Source: Aldehydirespirator sp965200005 (GTDB taxonomy: Bacteria; Actinomycetota; Acidimicrobiia; Acidimicrobiales; Aldehydirespiratoraceae). Taken from it: DNA of 64,000 bases. The number at the start of each line of letters is the position of its first letter. The first letter of the stretch is position 1. The position numbers and the translations under genes are program-made. Of this stretch, positions 44,901-50,993 are shown in pieces. The notes below the pieces were generated by a model. It worked only from the letters and a program-made list of their open reading frames with translations. It did no database searches and was not told the origin of the DNA. The DNA lies in assembly GCA_965200005.1 (NCBI GenBank), contig OZ241331.1, positions 2,294,001 to 2,358,000 of the forward strand. The letters run 5' to 3'.

Positions 44901-45477
44901 CATGATCTTGGAGTTCAATGAAGTAATTGTCGCGACCGAAGATGTCCTGGAAGCGAGCAGCTTTGGATAGGGCTTCGGCTTCGTTGCCTAACAGCAGTGA
45001 TTGGGGTACCTGACCGCCGAGGCAGCCCGTCGTGGCAATCAGACCTTCGTTGTGATCCGACAGAGTCTCCCAATCGCAACGGGGCCGGTAGTAGTAGCCC
45101 TCCATGAAGGCGCGGCTCGACACCTGGATCAGGTTCTTGTAGCCCGTGTTGTTCTCGGCAAGCAGCGTCAGGTGGTAATAGAGCTTGCGTCCGCCGTCTA
45201 CCTCGCCGCCTGTGTCGTCGACTTGGCCCTTACGCTTGGGCCGCTCATGGCGTGACTCGAGCGCCATGTAAGCCTCGACGCCGATTACGGGCTTGATACC
45301 AGCCTTCTTGCAGCGCCGGTAGAAATCGAGAACCCCATACATGTTCCCGTGATCCGTGATGCCAAGCGCCGGCTGATTGTCTGCAACTGCGGCAGCGATC
45401 AGTTCATCGAGCCTCGAGGCGCCGTCGAGGATCGAGAACTCAGTGTGAACGTGAAGATGACAGAAGGAGTCGGCCAC
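41959..45477 (-). CDS. dnaE: DNA polymerase III alpha subunit
   Basis: Replicative polymerase, 1172 residues. Order: PHP domain (CHLHVHTEFSILDGASR, ITDHGNMYG), palm with catalytic Asp triad region MPDIDMDFDSRRRDEV (about 412), GRIKARAAVRDAARVLG, finger and thumb region with GVFQLESSQVRNLVR and NKSHSYGYGLIAYQTAYLKANYP, helix-hairpin-helix, beta-binding region and C-terminal OB fold (VTVGGVVTALNQRFTRNGDRMASFELEDQTGTMEAMVFP). This is the DnaE1 type of actinobacteria. ATG/GTG at 45477. Followed by the bpa gene upstream on the same strand with a 32-base gap. Confidence 0.97.
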   Translation of the reverse strand: MADSFCHLHVHTEFSILDGASRLDELIAAAVADNQPALGITDHGNMYGVLDFYRRCKKAGIKPVIGVEAYMALESRHERPKRKGQVDDTGGEVDGGRKLYYHLTLLAENNTGYKNLIQVSSRAFMEGYYYRPRCDWETLSDHNEGLIATTGCLGGQVPQSLLLGNEAEALSKAARFQDIFGRDNYFIELQDHGIPEQRRIKPQLLEIARKLKAPLLATNDSHYTHRADAESHDALLCVQTGSQLTQTDRLKFHGDEHYLKTSAEMRSVFADLTDSCNNTLWIAERANVDIAFGKPLLPNFEVPEGFADDRSYLEHLTFEGARQRWGDPLPDEVTERLAYELQVICDMGFASYFLITWDLIKFARSAGIRVGPGRGSAAGCAVAYCLKITDLDPIRYDLLFERFLTPSRVSMPDIDMDFDSRRRDEVINYAAERYGKDRVAHIITFGRIKARAAVRDAARVLGYPASVGDRVAKAMPPVILGRDTPLRYCFEDSDSYHEGYVGAAELREMYEADSDVAKVVDTARGLEGLRRSDGIHAAAVVISPERLTDYLPIQQKPDSPVVTQYEMHDVEDLGLLKMDFLGLRNLDVISDTIELIKRTRGITVDVDNLPLDDSKTFAMLSEGDTTGVFQLESSQVRNLVRSLAPSRFDDVCALVALYRPGPMAANMHNDFADRKNGRSAVSYFHPDAEDLLADTYGLMIYQESVMRVAQRFAGYSLAEADSLRKAMGKKIRSAMAAEREKFLGGVAARGYPDDLGEQLFGTIEQFADYAFNKSHSYGYGLIAYQTAYLKANYPVEYFAALLTSVRNKLNSAAVYLNECRQRSIEVGVPCVNGSDSDFTPESSSDNRPGRILYGLSAVRHVGEGFVEKLISERAKNGIFRSFADFVERVDMQVLNKRTLESLIKGGAFDSLGEPRLGLLQVYSEIVDMTMRTRREYELGVMSLFGSNSVELKFDDRPTVPNVEFPRAELLAHEKQSLGLYLSDHPLNGLESRLRRRCSHSLAELRELLEAGEDPGFVTVGGVVTALNQRFTRNGDRMASFELEDQTGTMEAMVFPRAMVDLGASLQADAIVIVRARVNTREETARLFVNGVDVLDNSTSTADPIRIHIPPERQSSRFLTELKSLLDEHPGDSPVQLLLGANRVVHLSDSFLVDTSKGLVGEVRVLLGASAVA

Positions 45478-45509
45478 GACGACGCTTCCTTGACGGTGAA
45501 CTAAGTGAG

Positions 45510-46034
45510 CTAAAGGTAGGTGCCGTGGCGCACGTCGCTGTCAGCGGAGCGTCTAGCTCCCGGTGCTGCGGGCGGTAGCTCGCCACGCATCGCTTCGAGT
45601 TGTTGCCGGGCGCTCAACTGCTGAGCCATCAACATGGCCTTCATTCCCTGGATCAGGCCTTCAAGCCACCCCACCAGCTGAGCCTTGGCTACCTGTAGCT
45701 CCGAAGCCGAGGGTGCTTCGGGCTCATTGAACGGTGACGCCAGCCGACCAAGTTCATCACGCAAATCATCTGACAACGCGGAACCGACCTCTGAGACCGA
45801 GGTCTCGTAGATCTCGCGCAACCGCTGCCGACTTGCTTTGTCGAGCTCAGTAGAGCGGACCTCGGCCAGCAGCTGCTTCAGCATCGTTCCGATTCGCATC
45901 ACCTTGGCCGGATGATCGATCGTCTCGTTGATCTCTGCTTCGGTCTCGGATCCATCGGGCGGGTTGGTGACTTCAGGTACCAGCACATCTCGATCGCCTC
46001 CGCCAATTGCTTTTGCTTCACTGGTGCTGCTCAT
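45510..46034 (-). CDS. bpa: Bacterial proteasome activator (Bpa, DUF2587)
   Basis: Bpa is an ATP-independent ring that opens the 20S proteasome gate for unfolded substrates. The core matches the family: KVMRIGTMLKQLLAEVRSTELDKASRQRLREIYETSVSEVGSAL, then LQVAKAQLVGWLEGLIQGMKAMLMAQQLSARQQLEAMRG, the four-helix body. The C-terminus ends HGTYL, at the place of the GQYL docking tail of mycobacterial Bpa. ATG 46034 is used; an upstream extension to 46190 is not family-like. It implies a 20S proteasome elsewhere in the genome. Confidence 0.9.
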   Translation of the reverse strand: MSSTSEAKAIGGGDRDVLVPEVTNPPDGSETEAEINETIDHPAKVMRIGTMLKQLLAEVRSTELDKASRQRLREIYETSVSEVGSALSDDLRDELGRLASPFNEPEAPSASELQVAKAQLVGWLEGLIQGMKAMLMAQQLSARQQLEAMRGELPPAAPGARRSADSDVRHGTYL

Positions 46035-46093
46035 CGAATCTTGGTTTGGTTGGGCTCCTCCACGAGGCGCAACGATAGAGCGCCGACGGCGCT

Positions 46094-47218
46094 CTAGTTG
46101 ACGTAAGTGAGCAGCGGAACAAGCATCTCTGCTGGAGTGAGCGAGCCATGGCGCCCGAGGAGTTTCTTGCTGACATGGTGCCCAGGCCACTCAAAGGCCC
46201 AATCGCCGTGCGCAACTAGCGCCACGTCACCAAGCCGCGAGCGAGCCACATCGGTCACAACAGGCCCGAACCAGCCAGCCTCGATGATCTCGTCTCGGGT
46301 GTGAACCCAGGCCTTATCGCTATAGGTCGCGCTGGCTGCTTCAAGCAATTGGCGCTGGTGCCCAGGCCGGGCATGCAGCCAGCGAAAGCGCGCCTCGCCT
46401 GACTCATGCGCCGCGTGTTGCTTAACCCAGGCGTCCAGATTGATTCGACCCTTGCTGCAGTCGACTAGCCCATGATCTGCGGTTATAACCACTGCTGTGT
46501 CACGCGGCAAGCCCACCAGCAGATCAGCAATCAGAGCCTCACAGGCTCTGATCTCGTCGCGGTATCGCTTGGTGAAGGCGTTCTCGTGGGCTGCTACATC
46601 GACGCCTTCGTAATAGACGTACACAAACGACTCGCCTCGCCGGAGCAGCTCATGTACCGTCGCCGGCACGCTCTCTAGTGACTTGTAGCCGACATGGCGA
46701 GCGTCACGTAGGTACGCACGGCTGAAGCCACTGTTGGCGTGCTTGTCCTTCTGCACGACGGGTGGGCGCTGGCCGCCGAAGCTTGCTGCCACTTGCACGG
46801 ACTCCGGAGGCGTGATTTCAATGGCTTTCTTGCCCTTGCCCGGAGTCTTCCAGCTCAACATGTTGAGATTGCCGGTTGCAGTTGGAATCCGGTAGCTGAC
46901 GAGGCCGTGCCTGCCCGGGGTAAGGCCCGTTGCAAGCGACACCAAAGCCGTGACCGTTGTGGTTGGTGCCACTGTCGTGATTGTGGCGGTGTGCATTTCG
47001 GTCAGGGTGGGTGCTAGGTGGCTGTAGCGGGCCAGTTGCTCTGCCCCGAGACCGTCAAGCAACACAAGCACATGTGCGCGCGCCTCAAGCACCTCGGCGG
47101 GCATCAACCCTGTCGCCTCACGCCTCGGGTCAAAAGGATCAAGCAGGGCACCAACGATGTCAGCAATGCAGCCGCCGTCGTAGCGAGGCAGCACCTGCTC
47201 CGGTACCTGACCGCTCAT
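46094..47218 (-). CDS. Alkaline-phosphatase-superfamily phosphodiesterase / nucleotide pyrophosphatase
   Basis: A soluble metal-dependent hydrolase of about 374 residues. The metal and nucleophile motifs are HVLVLLDGLGAEQLARY, the Thr in TVAPTTTVTALVSLATGLTPGRHGLVSYR (nucleophile region), YYEGVDVAAHENAFTKRYRDE (metal Asp and His) and VVITADHGLVDCS (paired Asp-His). This matches the NPP/alkaline phosphatase core. Start ATG 47218 (MSGQVPEQVLPRYDGG); the frame opens further upstream at 47296. Divergent from the Rrf2 gene with an 18-base gap. The substrate is unknown. Confidence 0.88.
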   Translation of the reverse strand: MSGQVPEQVLPRYDGGCIADIVGALLDPFDPRREATGLMPAEVLEARAHVLVLLDGLGAEQLARYSHLAPTLTEMHTATITTVAPTTTVTALVSLATGLTPGRHGLVSYRIPTATGNLNMLSWKTPGKGKKAIEITPPESVQVAASFGGQRPPVVQKDKHANSGFSRAYLRDARHVGYKSLESVPATVHELLRRGESFVYVYYEGVDVAAHENAFTKRYRDEIRACEALIADLLVGLPRDTAVVITADHGLVDCSKGRINLDAWVKQHAAHESGEARFRWLHARPGHQRQLLEAASATYSDKAWVHTRDEIIEAGWFGPVVTDVARSRLGDVALVAHGDWAFEWPGHHVSKKLLGRHGSLTPAEMLVPLLTYVN

Positions 47219-47236
47219 CGCACCTAGGATGCCACT

Positions 47237-47671
47237 ATGAGGGTCTCGACCCGAGGTGATTACGCATCGCGTGCGCTGCTGTCGCTCGCCTTGCATGGCG
47301 ACGCCGCGCCAACCTCGGTTCGCGAGATCGCCGAACGCACCGCACTGCCACAGCCATACCTTGAGCAGATACTGTTAGCGCTCAAGGGTGCTGGGTTGGT
47401 GCGTTCCAAGCGCGGGGTCGGCGGTGGCTATGTGCTGGCACGCGACCCTGAAGACATCTTGTTGACCGAGATCGTGCGGGCCGTTGATGGCCCGATCTCG
47501 GCTGGAGACTTCGGCGAACCACACACTGACGGGGCTTGTGACCATGAGGGTCAGTGCGTGTTGCTAGCGATCTGGGCTGCCTCAGGCGCCCACATGCGCA
47601 AGTTCCTGGACTCCTTCAACCTGGCCCTGATCTCTGAGATGGCACGCGGCGAGGCACCCTGGCCGCCATAG
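47237..47671 (+). CDS. Rrf2-family transcriptional regulator
   Basis: A 144-residue Rrf2 regulator with the typical winged-helix start MRVSTRGDYASRALLSLALH, REIAERTALPQPYLEQILLALKGAGLVRSKRGVGGGYVLARDPEDI. The sensing loop has Cys101 and Cys107 with His103 (GACDHEGQC); the usual third Cys of Fe-S type Rrf2 proteins (IscR/NsrR) is missing or replaced by a His ligand. It may bind a 2Fe-2S cluster or be redox-sensing. The target is unknown; it faces the divergent phosphodiesterase and the betaine locus lies downstream. Confidence 0.92.
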   Translation: MRVSTRGDYASRALLSLALHGDAAPTSVREIAERTALPQPYLEQILLALKGAGLVRSKRGVGGGYVLARDPEDILLTEIVRAVDGPISAGDFGEPHTDGACDHEGQCVLLAIWAASGAHMRKFLDSFNLALISEMARGEAPWPP

Positions 47672-47730
47672 CTCCCATGACGGCCCCGTAAGCCATCCGA
47701 TCCTGTAGTCATCAAAGCCATCAGCACCAT

Positions 47731-47765
47731 CGTCAAGCGCCGGGGCGTGGCGCTGGCGCTTGACG
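47731..47765 (+). terminator. Hairpin downstream of the Rrf2 gene
   Basis: Perfect 11-base arms (47731-47741 and 47755-47765) with a 13-base loop, 60 bases past the Rrf2 stop. GC-rich with no T-run. Confidence 0.45.
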
Positions 47766-47779
47766 TTATGGCGCGCCAA

Positions 47780-47834
47780 ACCCGGTGCTGGGCCAAACAG
47801 ACTCTGGAGCCTGTTGCGGGCCTCAGCACCGGGT
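47780..47834 (-). terminator. Long branched hairpin downstream of the ProX-like gene
   Basis: Perfect 11-base outer arms (47780-47790 and 47824-47834) enclose a second short stem (AACAG/CTGTT). It begins 30 bases past the minus-strand stop at 47864. With the neighbouring hairpin at 47731-47765 it separates the two convergent genes. Confidence 0.5.
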
Positions 47835-47863
47835 AGTGGCTATTTCATTGTGTGATTGGTCGA

Positions 47864-48904
47864 TTAGCCCCTAGCTGTGGCTAGCCAGCCGTCAACCGTG
47901 CTGCGATTGGCCTCAATCCAGGCGCTTGCAGCAGCGTTGATCATGTCTTCGACCTCGTCCTCGTCGTAGTTCACCATCTCGGCGTTCTGCACGGCGATGT
48001 CTGCAAGTGGGATCGTGACCGCTTCGAGCAGACGCTCAATGTCGGGATGGTCGCTAAGGAAGTCGTCATTGGCTACAGCTTGGATGCTGCTGACGGGCCA
48101 ACCAAGATCGCAAGGATCTGCTGCACAACCCTTGAGACCGGAGACCGAAGTGCTTGCCTCTTCGTCTTCAAGGGCGTGTGACTCAAGCCAGACGACATCG
48201 GTACCCGGGGCGAGCACTTCATATGTCCAGTTTGGTGTCCAGGCGTAGAACAGGACGGGAAGTCCTGCTGCCACCCGGTCAATCACGCTTTCCATGAGAC
48301 TGCCGTACTTGCCCGAGATCTGCTCGACATTGGCACCCCAACCGAGTTCTGCGAGGTGTGAGTCGATGTAGCTGTTGCAGCCCCATCCCTCGTCGCAGCC
48401 GATCAGGTCTGCCTTGCCGTCGCCATCCTGGTCAAACGTTGCAGCCACCGAAGCATCGCTCAGCGCACTCATGGAGTTGATCCCCATGGCGTCAGCTGTG
48501 GCCTTGTCGATCATGTAGCCCTGCAGCGCACCACCGGCTACCTGTTGACCTACGGCTGAAATGTCCCTTTCAACGGAGAGACCAGCCACAGTCTCTAGGT
48601 CCAGATAGATGTCGTGCAGTGGGAACCAGCCGTTTACCCACAGATCGAACTCACCGCTGTCCAACCTCTGATAGAAGTTGTTGGGGTTGAGCGTATTGTC
48701 AGCAGGATCCGATACCGGATAGCCAAGCTCGCCAATCAACTGGGCGTAGATGGCAGCCTGCATGTGACCGCTGCTCCAGTCAGCCCGAGCCATCTGAATG
48801 GTCGGATCGTCGTCATCGGTGGCGCATGCAGCCAACACCAGCGACATCGCGGCCAGTATGGCGACGAGCATTCTCGACGTGGTTGTGAGTTTGTTGCGAC
48901 TCAT
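47864..48904 (-). CDS. ProX/OpuAC-type betaine-binding lipoprotein
   Basis: A 346-residue lipoprotein with a signal peptide and lipobox (LVLAAC, Cys near 27) and a type II periplasmic-binding fold of the glycine betaine/proline/choline family. It has IQMARADWSSGHMQAAIYAQLIGELGYPV, FDLWVNGWFPLHD, GALQGYMID, the DQDGDGKADLIGCDEGWGC insert also seen in E. coli ProX, and FYAWTPNWTYEVLAPGTDVVWLE. Three Trp-rich motifs (NGWFP, EGWGC, WTPNW) could form the aromatic cage for a quaternary amine. ATG 48904 follows a strong AAAGGAGG site. It lies 35 bases after the BCCT gene; no ABC permease or ATPase is beside it. Confidence 0.92.
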   Translation of the reverse strand: MSRNKLTTTSRMLVAILAAMSLVLAACATDDDDPTIQMARADWSSGHMQAAIYAQLIGELGYPVSDPADNTLNPNNFYQRLDSGEFDLWVNGWFPLHDIYLDLETVAGLSVERDISAVGQQVAGGALQGYMIDKATADAMGINSMSALSDASVAATFDQDGDGKADLIGCDEGWGCNSYIDSHLAELGWGANVEQISGKYGSLMESVIDRVAAGLPVLFYAWTPNWTYEVLAPGTDVVWLESHALEDEEASTSVSGLKGCAADPCDLGWPVSSIQAVANDDFLSDHPDIERLLEAVTIPLADIAVQNAEMVNYDEDEVEDMINAAASAWIEANRSTVDGWLATARG

Positions 48905-48939
48905 TGTTATGTGTCCTCCTTTCCTGTTTCTAAGGCCGG

Positions 48940-50763
48940 TCACTTCTTGGGTCCGGCAAGCAGGCGGGAACCGACTTTATCGATCAAACCGCCATGACGT
49001 TTGCGGAAGATCACTTCGTCGTAGTGACTCTCAAGCAAGTCGAGTTCCTCGTTGAATGCCTTGCGCAAACTCCAGCACATAATCAACAAGATCAGTGCGA
49101 ACGGCAACCCGGTTGCAACAGCCGCGGTCTGGAGTGCTCCAAGTCCGCCACCAAGCAGCAACACAACTGCAACAGCACCTTCCATGATTGCCCAGAAAAC
49201 TCGCTGAGGCTTGGGTGAGTCGAGCTTGCCACCAGAGGTGAGGTGGTCGACAACCAGCGATCCAGAGTCTGAAGAGGTAACAAAGAATGAAATCAGCAAC
49301 AGAACTCCGACGAACGAAACTAAGCCAGTTAGTGGGAACGCTTCAAGCATGTCAAACAGTGCGGTAGCGACATTCTCGTTGACTGCGGAAGCCACGTCAC
49401 GCTCGCCACTGAGCTGCAGGTTGATTGCGGATCCGCCGAACACTGACATCCACAAGAAGCAGAGTGCCGATGGCAGGAAGATGACGCCCATGAGCAGTTC
49501 TCGCACGGAACGACCCTTAGAGATGCGAGCGATGAACATACCCACAAATGGTGACCAGGAGATCCACCAGCCCCAATAGAAGATTGTCCATCCTGCTTGC
49601 CACGATGTGCCCGTGAAGGCCTCATTCCAGAATGCGAACTCTGGCAGCACCTGAACGTAGTGACCCAAGCTCTGGGTGTACAGCGACACGATAAACAGTG
49701 TCGGGCCGACCAGCATCATGAATATGAGGAACGCAGTAGCAAGCCAGATGTTGAGTTCGCTCAAGCGCTTAACACCCGCGTCAAGACCCGCAACCACCGA
49801 GATAGTCGCCAAGCCCGTAATAGCCGCGATCAACACGATCTGGAAGCCGGTACCACTGGGCAAACCGAAGAGCTTGTTGAGGCCTGCGGCTGCCTGACCT
49901 GCACCGAATCCGAGCGAAGTTGCCAGACCGAACAGGGTCGCAACAACGGTGAGGGTATCGATTGCGTTGCCCCAGTTCCCATAAATCTTCGGGCCCAAGA
50001 TTGGGTAGAAGATCGAACGGAAAGTCAGTGGCAACCCGCGGTTATAGGCAAAGAAGCCAAGTGCGAGTGCCACGAGGCCATATAGCGCCCAACCATGAAT
50101 ACCCCAGTGGAGGTACGTGGTTGCCATCGCCGCCTTAGCCGCTTCTCCGGTTCCTGCTTCAACACCAAACAGTGGCGGAGGTGAACTCAGGTGGAAGATC
50201 GGCTCTGCGACTCCCCAGAACATGAGTCCAATACCCAGACCGGCCGACAATATCATGGCGTACCACGAGATAGTGGAGAACTCCGGTCGTGCGAAAGGTC
50301 CACCTAAGCGGATCTTGCCGTAACGACTAAGCGCAAAGAAGAGCGCTACACCGACGAAGATGTTGAAGTCAAGGATGTAGAGCCAGCCGAGCGTTCCATT
50401 AATGAAATCCAAGATGGCGTTGAACGCACCCGAGGTCGCATCACCGAATATCAACGACAGCGCAATAAACACTGTCAGGAATCCAGCAGCCCAGAAGGTG
50501 ACCTGGGGATGGATATCAAAGCCCCACTTGACGATGTTGCGATCGCCGGGTTCACGGTCTGAGACTTCCGGATAGAAGTCAATGTCGGGGTCAACCTGGA
50601 GGCCCTCAAACTTGGCCCTGTTGTTAATTGCCTGTTCCCGAAGCCGGTGTTCCTCTTCCTCCCAATCCATGTGAGCGAGGGTTGCCTCGGTTAGGTCAAT
50701 GTCTGTGTCTCCGGGGCTGCGGTGGATGCGTGGATCCGGCCCCGACTGGTCTTTGCCGTTCAT
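48940..50763 (-). CDS. BCCT-family osmolyte transporter (betaine/carnitine/choline)
   Basis: A 12-helix secondary transporter of about 607 residues. The Gly-rich Na-site segment is SAGLGIGLMFWGVAEP (close to the BetP type) and the substrate-site signature is GWWISWSPFVGMFIARISKG with its Trp pair. A hydrophilic acidic N-terminal extension of about 85 residues (MNGKDQSGPDP..., with a WEEEEHRLREQ helix) and a basic C-terminal tail (RKRHGGLIDKVGSRLLAGPKK) could act in osmotic regulation as in BetP. ATG 50763 has AAAGGAC just upstream; longer frames are rejected. The motif type suggests Na-coupled glycine betaine uptake; the substrate is inference. Confidence 0.94.
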   Translation of the reverse strand: MNGKDQSGPDPRIHRSPGDTDIDLTEATLAHMDWEEEEHRLREQAINNRAKFEGLQVDPDIDFYPEVSDREPGDRNIVKWGFDIHPQVTFWAAGFLTVFIALSLIFGDATSGAFNAILDFINGTLGWLYILDFNIFVGVALFFALSRYGKIRLGGPFARPEFSTISWYAMILSAGLGIGLMFWGVAEPIFHLSSPPPLFGVEAGTGEAAKAAMATTYLHWGIHGWALYGLVALALGFFAYNRGLPLTFRSIFYPILGPKIYGNWGNAIDTLTVVATLFGLATSLGFGAGQAAAGLNKLFGLPSGTGFQIVLIAAITGLATISVVAGLDAGVKRLSELNIWLATAFLIFMMLVGPTLFIVSLYTQSLGHYVQVLPEFAFWNEAFTGTSWQAGWTIFYWGWWISWSPFVGMFIARISKGRSVRELLMGVIFLPSALCFLWMSVFGGSAINLQLSGERDVASAVNENVATALFDMLEAFPLTGLVSFVGVLLLISFFVTSSDSGSLVVDHLTSGGKLDSPKPQRVFWAIMEGAVAVVLLLGGGLGALQTAAVATGLPFALILLIMCWSLRKAFNEELDLLESHYDEVIFRKRHGGLIDKVGSRLLAGPKK

Positions 50764-50908
50764 AAGTGTCCTTTTGGATTGTCTCCCCTGTGAGCCCGGA
50801 CATATCGCGCCCCACGAAACACAGCACGCTTCGGACAGGCATGGAGGGGGAGGGAACACACGCGCCCGTACGTTCATGTAACTGGCGGCGAAACCAGGCT
50901 CTGACAAA

Positions 50909-50931
50909 ACTAGCACACAGCCCCAGCTAGT
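50909..50931. promoter_or_regulatory. Inverted repeat in the divergent betaine/channel control region
   Basis: ACTAGC (50909-50914) and GCTAGT (50926-50931) form a perfect 6-base inverted repeat with 11-base spacing, between the divergent BCCT and channel genes. It fits the size of a dimeric regulator site, but no clear sigma70 promoter was found nearby. Confidence 0.3.
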
Positions 50932-50993
50932 GCCGTATTAGACCGCCGCCGTCGGCTACGGTCAGATAAGCCCTCAATCCGGAATCTTCTCAT

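Noticed and set aside
45510..46190. Start of bpa at 46190
   Set aside because: The extra 52 residues are Arg/Ser-rich, overlap the phosphodiesterase gene by about 97 bases and do not resemble the family.
48360..48450. EF-hand-like DxDxDG loop in the ProX-type lipoprotein as a calcium sensor
   Set aside because: The same insert occurs in E. coli ProX-type proteins, so it is a family trait rather than evidence of calcium regulation.
50764..50916. Possible 51-residue N-terminal extension of the BCCT gene
   Set aside because: It is Cys/Pro-rich, non-family, and a good ribosome site precedes ATG 50763.
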